Source: Hordeum vulgare subsp. vulgare (taxonomy: Eukaryota; Streptophyta; Magnoliopsida; Poales; Poaceae). Taken from it: a DNA stretch of 64,000 nucleotides. Location: positions 509,624,263 through 509,688,262 of the forward strand of contig NC_058524.1 of assembly GCF_904849725.1 (NCBI RefSeq), written 5' to 3'. Position numbers and translations under genes: made by a program. The notes under the pieces were generated by a model that worked only from the letters and a program-made list of their open reading frames with translations, was not told where the DNA came from and made no database searches. How positions within the stretch are numbered: the first letter of the stretch is position 1; every line of letters begins with the position of its first letter. This document shows, piece by piece, positions 34,665-45,204 of this stretch.

Positions 34665-35100
34665 CCCCGAAAATAAAAGTTCTCCGAACGTCCTGAAAAT
34701 CTAGTATGATTTTTTCTCGAATTTTTGAAATTTTTTGAGACAAAGAGCTTGTGTGGGGGCCACACTAGTGGGCCACAAGCCCTAGGGGCGCAGGCACCCC
34801 CTGGTCACGCCACCCAGGCTTGTAGGACCCACAGGCACCCCCTCCACTCATTCGTGCCCTCATCTGGTTCTCCTACCTCCAGAAAAAATCGTTTCGCAGC
34901 TCAAACCCGTGTTCTTGCTCCTCTTGCTGGGATTTTTGATCTCTTTGCTCAAATCACCATTCTCCGAACTATATTGGGAAATTACTCCTTGGTAAGTGAC
35001 TCCTCCCTTGGTCCAATCAGTTTTTGCCCTAGTGCCTTATACTCCTCATATTTTTGCTGCCTTGGTGACCATGTTCTTGAGCTTTGCATGCTGATTTTAG
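34665..35100 (+). promoter_or_regulatory. LTR-like internal promoter/leader segment with candidate intron
   Basis: AAAATAAAAGTTCTCCGAACG matches AAATAAAAGTTCTCGGAATG of the LTR (30200 onward). It is followed, as in the LTR, by an AT-rich stretch, the GC-rich stem-loop (34768-34832), a C-rich stretch and AAAAAATCGTTTCGCAGC, which parallels AAAAAAATCAGAGAGAAGG of the LTR. Then come a strong donor TTG|GTAAGTGAC (34992) and acceptor TGATTTTAG (ends 35100). The order mirrors 4551-4766 in element 1. Promoter and splicing activity are inferred. Confidence 0.5.
34768..34832 (+). other. GC-rich stem-loop module, copy 5 (internal)
   Basis: GTGGGCCACAAGCC pairs with GGCTTGTAGGACCCAC, with one mismatch zone. 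The inner arms are weaker than in the LTR copies. Confidence 0.72.
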
Positions 35101-35222
35101 CTGGTCCTAAGTAGTTTTGATGCATAATATGGTCTCTAGGCACTTGTGGGAGTAGTTGCTACGAGTTTAATTGAGCCTTTTTCACCTTTCCTTAGAATCA
35201 CTGAAAATTTCAGAAAAGGAAG

Positions 35223-36244
35223 ATGTTCAGGAGAAACTTTCATGGTGGTTCCTCAAGCAAGAGAGGTCCCCGTCTTGCGATTCGGGAGCCTGATCCTTAC
35301 CAACCAAGGGATGCGCAGGTACAACCATGTGAATGGCCTTCTGATGAATTTATGATTGAGGCAGGTTTCAAAGATGAGTTTGATACACTTGTTCACAACG
35401 TCGGACTCGAGGAATTCATCTCCGATAAATGTGAACAATATGTTGCTCTCACTCCTCTTTTGTTCGTAGATTCAAATTTTCAGCTGGCCGTGAGACATCG
35501 GTACTGTTTGATCTCTATGATAAATCATATACCATGGATTTAGAGGATTTCAATAGAATTTGCAAGATACCTATTTGGGGTAGTCTCAATGATCCTCCTA
35601 AATCTTTGGTTAGAGATTTTTGCTCTAGTATTACTTTTGGAGAAACTAGAGACATTACGCAAGCTACCATGGGGAGTATTCATTTTCCTGCCTTGCATTA
35701 CTTTGCCCTCTTCATAGGTAGATGCATTAATGGCAAGATTGAGCATTGTCACCTCTACGCACCCGACCTTAGTATCCTTAAGAGCGCAGTGACGGGTGAT
35801 AAAAGCTTCAACATGGGAGCTATTATAGCAAGGAGGTTGAATAAGAATGCTATTGAAGGGGATTTCTTTGGTGGGATCTATGCCACCCGCATGGAAAATT
35901 TCCTTGGAGTACCCATCCGCGAAGGAGATCCCCCGCTCCATACATCTTTCCTTGACCGTGTCGCTTTGACACGCTACCAGTTCCATGATAGGGATGAAGA
36001 ATCCCTCCTATACCGTTTGATATTTAACCGGCAGCGTGTTTTCCATATTACCCTTCCTGCTCCTGCTTTCTTTGACTTCCAGGTAAAACAGAGATATTAC
36101 ATAACTAGAGGAGATGTAGAGGAGTATGAGAGGGAGGCAATGGCTGCTCGTCTCCGTGAGGCAGCTATTCAGGCAGTGGCTGCAGCGCTCCCGTATAACC
36201 CCCATTATGATTTTGGGTGTCGCCAAGACCGTCCTTGGGAGTAG
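35223..36244 (+). pseudogene. Athila ORF-1-like protein of element B, one frameshift
   Basis: The ATG at 35223 starts the same protein as 8402. A one-base loss near 35454 diverts the frame; homology continues in the frame read from 35534 to the stop at 36242-36244. Together the two frames span about 340 residues: basic Gly/Ser-rich start, FDTLVHNVGLEEFI segment, DLEDFNRI motif, and a charged C-terminus (EEYEREAMAARLREAA) likely helical. The C-terminal part deleted in element 2 is present here. Each copy is broken at a different place, so the ancestral gene was open. It follows an LTR-like leader. Function is unknown. Confidence 0.62.
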
Positions 36245-36249
36245 ACCAA

Positions 36250-36280
36250 CTTAGGCCAAAAGCCTAAGCTTGGGGGGAGT
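36250..36280 (+). promoter_or_regulatory. stem-loop plus internal polypurine tract of element B
   Basis: CTTAGGC (36250-36256), loop CAAAA, GCCTAAG (36262-36268), then CTTGGGGGGAGT. It sits a few bases after the ORF stop, as in element 2. Confidence 0.65.
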
Positions 36281-37889
36281 ACGTGTTCTCACCGACTTTA
36301 CATTCTTGCTTATGCTTTCACTTTTGTTAGCCGGTGTTCACACTTTGCCACTGTATCATCCATGTTAGTTTATTTTCTTATTCTCATTTTCTTTTCGTGT
36401 GTATGTCTAGTTTGAAAAAAAACCAAAAAGATTTTTTCTTCTTCTTTTGGTTGTTGGGAGCTTTCCTGTGTATATAGTTTTCTTTTTCTTTGGGTCAAGA
36501 TAGAAGATATTGGTTACAATGTTTAGTGGCTCTTGCATGCATACCTGTTTAGCTTTCAAAGATCCATATTACTTTGTCTTCTCCTTTGTGTTTGCCTGCA
36601 GATTCCAGCTTTAGTCCAATGCACGAGCACTCTTATTATTGTTCACATCGTTCGGTCGTGCAAGTGAAAGGAAATAATGACGATATATGATGAAGTGACT
36701 GAGCCTGGAAAAGCTGGTATGAACTCGATCTATTTTGTTTTTGTAAATATGACTAGCTCATCATGCCTGATTCAGCATTGTTGTGAGAGAAACATGTTTG
36801 CAATGACAACTTAGAGATCATAGTTGCTTATGCCATGCTTACTTAGCTAGGAGCTTATAATGGTTTGTATTGGACGCCCACATGAATGTTGAGATGACTG
36901 TGTTGTAGTATGATAGGATGGTATCCTCCTTTGAATGATTCAAGTGGCTTGACTTGGCGCATGTTCACGCATGTAGTTGAAACAAAATCAACATAGCCTC
37001 TATGATGTTCATGTTCATGGTGATTTATGTCCTACTCTTGCTTGCACTCAATGTTAGTTAATCTCAATGCATTTTGATGACTGTTGTCACTCTCTAGTTG
37101 GTCGCTTCCGAGTCTTTTGCTAGCCTTCACCTGTACTAAGCAGAAATACTGCTTGTGCATCCACTCCCATAAACCCAAAGTTGTCCCATGTGAGTCCACC
37201 ACACCTACCTATATGCGGTATCTACCTGCCGTTCCAAGTAAATTTGCATGTGCCACTCTCTAAACCTTCAAGAAATAATCTGTTCTGCATGCCTGAACCG
37301 CTCATGTGGTGACATGGGCTATTGGTATCTTCCATGCTAGCCGTGTTATCCTCGATATGTGTTTATTCACTATCATTCACGAGAAAGGGGCTGGTAATTG
37401 GAATTCCCAGTTCCAAGCTCAAATCGAAAAGATAATTGCAAACAAAACTCCCCCAGGATTGATGTTGGTATGGACGGTACCCGAGGATCTGGCTAGCCGT
37501 GGAGTGTGATTGATTGGTGGTGGGGGAGTCAAAACTTTACTTTTCTATTTGGGAACCGCCTATAGCATGTGTAGCATGGAAAATGTTGAGAACTCTTAGT
37601 CATTGCGTTGACAATGAGAGCATGCCACCCAAAATTATTATCTCTGTTTCAAAGCTTGAGCTCTGGCACCTCTACAAATCAATGCTTCCCTCTGCGAAGG
37701 GCTTGTCTATTTATGTTCCTGTTGAGTCATCCTCCTCTTACAAAAGCACCAATTAGAGAGCACCTCTGTCATTTTTATGCTTTGCTTTTAACTGTGTTGA
37801 GTGAGACTATGACTGGATCTTCATTTCCTTGAATTACAATGTTTAGTCAACTGTGTTTTTCTTTTGTCTCTCTGAGTTTGTCAACTGAG
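36281..37889 (+). other. untranslated 3' internal region of element B
   Basis: There is no coding signal. T-rich tracts lie near 36370-36490. It contains about 240 bp (near 36635-36870) not found at the matching place in element 2. Confidence 0.62.
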
Positions 37890-37927
37890 TTGCTTGAAGA
37901 CAAGCAAGGCTTTAAGCTTGGGGGAGT
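37890..37927 (+). promoter_or_regulatory. pre-PPT hairpin and polypurine tract of element B
   Basis: TTGCTTG (37890-37896), loop AAGA, CAAGCAA (37901-37907), then TTTAAGCTTGGGGGAGT up to the LTR. Confidence 0.85.
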
Positions 37928-39501
37928 TAATACGTCTCCGTCGTATCTACTTTTCCGAACTCTTTTGCCCTTGTTTTGGACTCTGATTTGCATGATTTGA
38001 ATGGAACTAACTTGGACTCACGCTGTTTTCAGCAGAATTGCCATGGTGTTGTTTTTGTGCAGAAATAGAAGTTCTCGGAATGTCCTGAAAATTTACGAAG
38101 ATTTTTTCTGGAATAAAAGAAAATACCTGCGAAAAGATCCACCGGAGGGGGCGTGCCAGTGGGCCATAAGCCCACAGGCCGCGACAACCCTCGTAGGTCG
38201 CGCCGTGAGGGCTTGTGGGGCCCACGTGGCACCACCGCCCCCGAACTCAGCTCTATATCTTCCGTCTCGCCCAAAAAAAATCAGAGAGAAGGTTTCATCG
38301 CGTTTTACGATACGGAGGTGCCGCCACCTCCTGTTCTTCATCTGGAGGGCAGATCTGGAGTCCGTTTCGGGCTCCGGAGAGGGGAAATCGTCGCCATCGT
38401 CATCATCAACCTTCCTCCATCGACAATTCCATGATGCTCTTCACCGTTCGTGAGTAATCTCATCGTAGGCTTGCTGGACGGTGATGAGTTGGATGAGATC
38501 TATCATGTAATCGAGTTAGTTTTGACGGGGATTGATCCCTAGTATCCACTATGTTCTAGATTGATGTTGCTACTACTTGGCTATGCTTAATGCTTGTCAC
38601 TAGGGCCCGAGTGCCATGATTTCAGATCTGAACCTATTATGTTGTCGCCAATATATGTGTGTTTTAGAACCTATCTTGCAAGTTGTAGGCACCTACTATG
38701 TGTTATGACCCGGCAACCCCGGAGTGACAATAGCCGGAACCACTCCCGGAGATGACCATAGTATGAGGAGTTCATGTATTCACCATGTGTTAATGCGTTG
38801 GTCCGGTTCTTTATTAAAAGGAGAACCTTAATATCCCATAGTTTCCATTAGGACCCCGCTGCCACAGGAGGGATGGACAATAGATGTCATGAAAGTTCTT
38901 TTCCCTAAGCACGTATGACTACATAAGGAATACATGCCTACATTAGATTGATGAACGGGAGCTAGTTACTTATCTCTCCGTGTTATAGCTGTTACATGAT
39001 GAATCACATCCGTCATACTCATCCATCACCGATCCACTGCGTACGAGTCTTTTACTACTGGTCCTTGCTACGTTACTTTGTCCAGGCTTGTCCCTTGCTA
39101 CAAAAGGGATTGGGCCACTTTGCTACTACTGTTGCTACTGTTGTTACTCTGCTGCTACTGTTGTTCCTTTCTACTTCGCTGTTACTTATTGCAAGACCTT
39201 TTTCGACACCGTTGTAGGGGAAGAATAGTTCCCCGCCCACGTGCAACATTGGCGCCATTGATACAACAGTTAGGAATAGTCTGCCGTCAAGAGATCTGTT
39301 TCTGACACCGTTGCTATCATACTACTTTGCTACTGATACTTTTCTTGTAGACACTAATCTTTCAGGTGTGGTTGAATCTGAAAAACTCACCTGTTAATAC
39401 TTGAGAATATTCTTTCGCTTACCCTTTGGCGAATCAACAAATTTGGGTTGAATACTCTACCCTCGAAAACTGTTGCGATCCCCTACACTTGTGGGTCATC
39501 A
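37928..39501 (+). repeat. 3' LTR of element B (1574 bp)
   Basis: It starts TAATACG instead of TGATACG, so the terminal TG has mutated to TA. It ends GGGTCATCA, followed by CTTAT. It carries the GC-rich stem-loop at 38153-38232, a TATA-like CTATATCTTCC near 38251 and the leader-like block at 39197-39320. Confidence 0.93.
38153..38232 (+). other. GC-rich stem-loop module, copy 6
   Basis: Same outer arms as copy 4 (GTGCCA with TGGCAC). The middle arm reads ATAAGC against GCTTGT and so has one mispair. The inner arm is partly decayed. Confidence 0.8.
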
Positions 39502-39506
39502 CTTAT

Positions 39507-40260
39507 TTTATAAGTTGTTTTTGATGAATCCTTTGTGTAACCAAATCAAACCTTTATCTGATGACCATGTCGATGCTACCTCGAAGCACGGATATGGTAC
39601 TTCAAATTTCAACCGGAACATTGGAAGTGCAATGCTAAATTGTTCCTGGTCAATTATCCAGACCGCGTGGTATGGGTAAACATCATGATTCTTCTTCCTC
39701 TTTATCTAAAAGGTTATGTACTTGATGACCTATCATGTATACCATACCCTACCTTTTTTGGAAATGGTATACTCTAATACTTGTGTGTGTGAACACATTT
39801 TGCCTTCCCATTGGTCTGTTTGACCTTTCTTGTGGCATAACTTATCTAAGCAGTGTTAATTCCCTGCTTAGGTAAAATTCTCAGTATACAACTCTGTCAG
39901 TAAGACCCTGTTACTATTGTGGATAACATTCCGGTAGCCGCCGGTGGACGAGAACTTTGCCCATTGGTCCGCCTCGTTTCAGCGAGCAGGAAAATGGTTC
40001 TATTTGTCCCCCGACCTTGGTACCGATGTTGTTCCAACATAACTGACATGCCATCCTCTGACATGTCTTGCTACCAAGACCATATAATATGTCACCCCTA
40101 TGCCTACTCTCGGCCCACATGGTGGACCCATAACCCAACGTTCCACAGGATTGAAACCTGACTCTCCTGTACATGTTTGACTCCATGGTATCCCTTACAC
40201 TTGGCTTCGTATGAAATTCTCGAGCCACCGTCCAATGTAGCGATCACTCTTCGGTCCAGA
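39507..40260 (+). other. chromovirus interior, part 3, non-coding
   Basis: It resumes after the CTTAT duplication. There is no gag-pol resemblance until about 40260, where a decayed integrase frame becomes recognisable. Confidence 0.6.
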
Positions 40261-40360
40261 TGTTATCCAACATGCTGGAGATCAAGTCCGCATTATTCAT
40301 GGAAATCCGAAGGCTACTCAGTCTCGTCAGAAGAGTTAGTATGACCGTCACCATCAAGAT

Positions 40361-40801
40361 ATGGTCTATCAACCTGGCAAAAAGGCTTATCTTCGTGTCA
40401 CACCAATGAGAAGTGCTCATAGTTTTGAGATCAACAGCAAGTTAGCTCCTCGCTATATTGGTCCTTTCACTGTTCTCGAAAGGCATGGAAGAGTGGCTTA
40501 TCAATTGGAACTGCTGGCGAACCTTTCTCAGGTTCACGATGTCTTCCATGTTTCTCAACTCTGCCGTTGCTTCAAGGATCCTATTCGGGCAGTGGATCAT
40601 GATATGCTTGAGCTGCAACAAGACCTCTCTTATAAAGAGCATCCGGTCCGCATTCTCGACCAAGCTGAACGTCAGACTCGTTGCAAAGTTACCAAGTTCC
40701 TTAAAGTGCAGTGGTCAAATCACTCTGAAGATGAAGCCACTTGGGAACGCGAGGACCATCTTCGTGATGAATACCCCGAGCTCTTTCCTTCTACCTGTTA
40801 A
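40361..40801 (+). CDS. integrase C-terminal module with chromodomain (open 146-codon remnant)
   Basis: It is an open frame from the ATG at 40361 to TAA at 40799-40801. Residues about 5-60 match the GPY/F-type integrase tail (KLAPRYIGPFTVLER), then VHDVFHVSQL. The C-terminal third has chromodomain landmarks: the ILD entry, KVTKFLKVQW, and the ATWEREDHLRDEYPELF helix. Homology extends upstream to about 40260 behind a stop near 40340. In chromoviruses this module steers integration toward particular chromatin. Here it is the only part of pol left and has no stop or frameshift. It may be a relic kept by chance. The ATG is internal to the ancestral polyprotein. Confidence 0.85.
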   Translation: MVYQPGKKAYLRVTPMRSAHSFEINSKLAPRYIGPFTVLERHGRVAYQLELLANLSQVHDVFHVSQLCRCFKDPIRAVDHDMLELQQDLSYKEHPVRILDQAERQTRCKVTKFLKVQWSNHSEDEATWEREDHLRDEYPELFPSTC

Positions 40802-40839
40802 TTCTCGGGACGAGAATTCTTGTTATTAGGGGAGAGTTC
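40801..40839 (+). promoter_or_regulatory. pre-PPT hairpin and polypurine tract of the chromovirus
   Basis: ATTCTCG (40801-40807), loop GGA, CGAGAAT (40811-40817), then TTATTAGGGGAGAGTTC before the LTR. It overlaps the stop codon of the chromodomain ORF. Confidence 0.82.
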
Positions 40840-41284
40840 TGACACCCCGGTAGTTAAGCTACAGTGACCAAAACCTTAATGATGCTAGGTCATCATATTT
40901 AACTAAGCTAGATTGTCACTTAATAAAATCAAAGCCAAATTTAAAATTTAATATCAATTCAAATAAATTATTTCTTCAGAATATAGAAGAAAAATCTTGG
41001 TATGGTTGTAAATATTCCATAGGTAATTATGTTAAGGAAAACAACATCACCTCAACTACCAAAATGCCCCTAGGAAATTTAACGTGGGACAACATCAATT
41101 AAATTGATCGTTTCAATTTCTAAAAATATCTAAAGCTTACAAAATACTTTGAATCTTTTTGTGGCACCCCAAAATATTGTGCTTGATTTACGTGCCAAGT
41201 TTCAGTTATAAAAAATCGTTTGCTACGTAAACTAAATGCAAAAATGTGGTGCAAATTAATAAATAATAAAAAAGGGAAAAACGC

Positions 41285-42025
41285 CTCTCCCTTGGGCCTC
41301 GGCCCAGCCTGGCCGGCCCGCTCCCACCAAGGCAACCCTAGACGCCACGCCACTCCCAGCTCCCTCCTGCCGCCGCCGCTGGGACGAGGGAACCCACTTC
41401 CCTCGCCACCAACCCCCCTGGCGCTCGTTCCCCCACACCCGCACCTATGGCACTACTCCCTCGCGACCCCTCTCCCCTCGCCAGATCCAGCGAATGCCCA
41501 CCCCACGCGCTCCCTCCTCTCTCTCTCGCACGCTGCGCTAGAACCCCTCCCGCTTGCCCTGCCTCTCCTCCCGTCGCCAGGTCCCCCTCGCCCACGCAAT
41601 CCACTGGATCCCGCTCGCCACCCCCATCGCCTGAGATCCCCGTTCCCCCACGCACTCACCGGCCACCCCTTCCCTGGCCGAGCCTCCCCTCCCTTCTAGA
41701 TCTCCCTCACCATGCCGCCTCTCCCCAGGACGACAGTGCCCTCCCCGTCGCCTCGCTGCGCTAGGGCCAGCCCCGCGCCGGGCTGTCGCCCTCCGGCCAC
41801 GATCGGCCCTCCGGCAGCCCCATCCTTTTACGGCCTCCTTCAGCCCCGTGCAGGTCGAGCCCCTCCTCCTCGGCGCCTCCTCTCCTACCAGAACCGCCAC
41901 GGCGCCGTCACCTCCGACGCCCCCACCGAAGCTCCTCCGACGACCTTCACCGCACCACCGGCTTCCTCGTCCTCCTCCTCAACGGCTCCACCGAGCCTCG
42001 CCGCCCCGTTCCCCGGCAACGCTGG
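41285..42025 (+). other. GC-rich, C-rich LTR block ending at a donor-like site
   Basis: It is strongly C-rich on the sense strand, with overlapping Pro-rich frames that look like composition artefacts. It ends near CAACGCTG|GTGAGCC (about 42023). Element C's LTR has an analogous sense C-rich block that also ends at a donor-like site. Confidence 0.5.
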
Positions 42026-42199
42026 TGAGCCCTTTTTCGGGCTTCTCCCACCTATTCTCCTTTCCCCCCGTCCCAGTTTCGATGCGACGTTCGTCGTCTC
42101 GTTGCGGCACCGTCGTTTTCCTATGAGAGGAGTAGGTGAAGATGGCCTCTTCTCTCTCTGTTGAGAGAGAGAGAGATGAACAGAGAGACGTTGGAAGAG

Positions 42200-42335
42200 A
42201 GAAAATAATAATAAATATGTGTATGTATTAGATATGTATGTATGTATTACTATGTATGTATGCAGGTATATAAAATAATGCATTATGTATATATATATAT
42301 GTGGTTGTGTGTGTGTTTTGTGGGTGTGTGTGGCC
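42200..42335 (+). repeat. TATG, TA and TG microsatellite cluster
   Basis: TATGTATG runs (42210-42265), (AT)n at 42284-42300, then (TG)n to about 42333. Confidence 0.85.
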
Positions 42336-43423
42336 ATTGTGCTACTTACCTGTGGGGCCAGCCCCACCCACTGTCTATGACAGGGAGGCCCCACACGCTG
42401 TTAAAAAATGATAATAAGAATAAAATATAAAAATAAATATATGTTATTATAAGTAAATAAGTAAATAAATAGATATATTATTCATTTAATTAGTTAATTA
42501 ATTAAATAGGTAATTAGAATAGTTAGAGTATGACACGTGGGTCCCTCACTAAATTAATCTGATTAATTACTATTTAATCTAATTAAAAACTGAGTCTATG
42601 ATGCATGGGACCCACTTGTCAGTTGACCAGTCAACTGTTGATGCCAGCATGACATCATGCTGATGTCATAATAGCATTAAATTAAATTAAATAGATCTGT
42701 TTTTAATTCCTAAATTATTAATGAAAGTTTAAAAATTAATATTAAATTAACCGTAAGTCACATCAAAATATTTTCAACATGAAAGTTGATGAGCAGAACG
42801 AGACGAACCCGGATCCACGGTCCATTCGTGTGTCACGCGTCCCTAGCATAGCAAACATAGAACATTTTCATCATTTTCCGTGTGACCGGTAGTAGCCAGA
42901 GACCCGGAAAATATCGTCTGATATTCCTCCGACCCGTCTATGACGGATGTTGCTGCGTTAGCTCATGTCTAGCCTGCATCTTGCCATGTCATGCTTTGTG
43001 TTGCACTGTTGCTATTATTTATTGTTTCTTCCCCCTCTTCTTACCGGTAGACCCCGAGACTGATGCTGCTGCCGGGTACATCTACGACCCTGCCGACCAG
43101 CCTTTTGCCGCAGAGCAGCAAGGCAAGCAAACCCCCTTGATCATCCCTATATCGCCTATTCTTTTTCCTCATGTTTGCATTACAAATTTGCTGTTGTTGT
43201 AGTTAGCTCCTATATCAGATGCATAGCCTGTTCTTGATGAACTGCTACTTTCAGTATTGTACTTTAAATCTTCTTAATATACGTGGAGCAGTCATCCCTC
43301 CTGACCCCGTAGTCCAGTTGCCCCGCTTTGTTTTAAAATTTCGATCCCTGATCGACGAGCCAGACCCGACACAACACATACACCCCCCTTAGTTGTACGA
43401 CGCTACAGAGATACTAGCGGGTA

Positions 43424-43640
43424 CCGAGGGTGACACCTCGCTATGTACTCCTGATGATATCTTTGTAGTACAGCTAGTCGATCGTGGTTATCGAGGGTGA
43501 TTCCTCTTTCACCATCCCCGACGATGCCTGCGTCGTGCAACCCCTCAAGTGTGGGACCCCCGAGGGTGATTCCTCTAAGCCCACCTTGACGGATACATCG
43601 TTCGTCGGAATCCAATGAGGGTGATACCTCGGATTCCCCC
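43424..43640 (+). repeat. four degenerate repeats with CGAGGGTGA-ACCTCG near-palindromes
   Basis: GAGGGTGA(C/T)(A/T)CCTC units start at 43426, 43493, 43562 and 43617, so spacing is 55-69 bp. Each can fold as GAGG...CCTC. Confidence 0.7.
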
Positions 43641-45204
43641 TGATGTACAACCACACAGTTACTCGACCATGTTACTCGGATAATTGGTGATTAGTTGTTA
43701 AGATGGGTGGATTCCCGCGAGATTGTGTCGATGGCCTAATTAAAATTATAATGGATTTGGGTATTTGATCTCGGTTGGTTGGAGAACTTTTCGCACTAAC
43801 CGGCTACGCAGGAAGAATTATGGGTACTCAGCGTCGCGGTATCAGCCGAAGCTTTTTAGATGTCAGCAATGTAACGGCGCGCACCTGAGTGGTCCCGAGA
43901 TGCATCGCGCTTGTGATTAAGGGATACTAGGACTAACGTCGGCCGCGCACGCATCATGCAGGAGCGCGAACGGGAACTGGGCCCACGAACCCTTTGTGCT
44001 TAGGAATTAGACCGGCGGGCTGGCCTCTCTGTTGTTTCTTAGGTGGGGCTGCGACGAGTCGATATTCCGAGGCCGGGCATGACCCAGAAAAGTGTGTCCA
44101 TCCAGAGTGTTATCGAGCGTGACGGGAAATGTGGTGCACCCCTATAGGGATGAAAATTAACTATTCGAATAGCCATGTCGATGGTTACAGGATGACTTGG
44201 AGTTGTGCCCTGATCTTATACAACTACAATTGGTACTTAACTAGATTTAGTTGCCCCGGGATTGCTTCCTCGCAGGGAGTCGAGGGAGGATATCTAGGCG
44301 TGAACTCACTTTAATATTGTTGTAACAATATGACTATTAATTGTGTTACCTTGTTCTACTCTCGTCTATTGTTGCAACACCCTAAAGATGCTAGTCTTCG
44401 ATAGGACTAGGCCTTCTCTCTATTTCTCGCTTTGCTGCAGTCAGTCCACATATACCCCCCCTTCTTTGATACTGATGCATACTTTGAATAGTTCTGATGT
44501 AATACTTTCGAGTACTTTGGATGAGTACTCACCGTTGCTTTGCTCCCCCTTTGTCCCCTTGATCCGTTGCTGAGACCAGGTGATGGAGCCCAGGATATGG
44601 AGTTTCCTGCCGACGTCTGCCTCCCGATGGTGTCTACTTCATGGAGGCCGCTGAAGAATAGGAGTAGTTAGGAGGTTCCCAGGAAGGAGGCCTCGCCTCG
44701 TTCGATCATGTTTTCTTTTGTGCTAGCCTTCTAGGGCAACCCATGTTTTATGTCTGTACTCAGATATTGTTGCTTCTGCTGACTCGTGTGTTATCGAGGT
44801 TCTGTATTCTAGCCCTCGAGGCCCCTGGCTTGTAATATGAAGCTTTTGTTATTTTATTTGTGTCTAGAGTTTTGTTGTGATATCTTCCTGTGAGTCCTTG
44901 GGTTTGATCGTACGCATTTGCGTGTATGATTAGCGTACTATTAAATCGAGGGCGTCACAGGTTTGCTCGTGGGCTTCAGGGTAAACCATGTAGTGTTAGA
45001 TTTATTTATAATTTTTTACATGCCCTATAGGTATAATATACCCCAATCCATGGTGAGTTGAAAAACTTACCCATGGATCAAAAGAACTTATAGACATGAA
45101 TAAAAACAGTTCGGGGACCCTTGAACTATAACATCTCAGGGTAGTACTTTGGCTGAGTGTCCTAGTCGCGATAGTTCAGATGCTTATTAATCCATAACTT
45201 GTCT

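Larger units (their letters stand above)
30068..39501 (+). mobile_element. element B, complete Athila-type element without RT, RNase H and integrase
   Basis: It has a 5' LTR 30068-31640, a tRNA-Asp primer site, gag, protease, an LTR-like leader segment, an Athila ORF-1-like gene, PPT and 3' LTR 37928-39501. CTTAT flanks both sides (30063-30067, 39502-39506). Between the protease end (34442) and the leader segment (about 34665) there is no room for pol. It must depend on pol supplied by a relative; element 1 belongs to the same lineage. The LTRs differ at about ten positions in the first 120 bp but are closer elsewhere. Confidence 0.93.
12537..44959 (+). mobile_element. non-autonomous chromovirus (Tekay-like), host of three nested insertions
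   Basis: The pieces are 12537-13167 (end of 5' LTR), 13168-14742, 28350-30067 and 39507-40839 (interior), and 40840-44959 (3' LTR). The joins are proved by target duplications: CATCA on both sides of 14743-28344, CTTAT on both sides of 30068-39501, and GACCT after element 2. Once insertions are removed the interior is about 4.6 kb. Its only recognisable coding part is an integrase tail with chromodomain. No capsid, RT or RNase H motif is visible, so it must have moved using proteins made by a relative. Confidence 0.85.
40840..44959 (+). repeat. 3' LTR of the chromovirus (about 4.1 kb)
   Basis: It runs from TGACACCCCGG to GGGCGTCACA. The end is defined by agreement with 13167 next to the primer site, the start by the adjacent PPT. 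It holds a GC-rich block (41285-42025), TA/TG microsatellites, a four-copy hairpin repeat (43424-43640) and the part (44302-44959) that matches the 5' LTR remnant. The flank at 44960 is not chromovirus. Confidence 0.88.

Noticed and set aside
41220..42164. Pro/Arg-rich frames on both strands of the chromovirus LTR
   Set aside because: Same composition effect in a C-rich block; frames overlap in all phases and lack any motif.
43424..43640. CRISPR-like repeat/spacer pattern
   Set aside because: Only four degenerate repeats with uneven spacing in a plant LTR; no cas genes.
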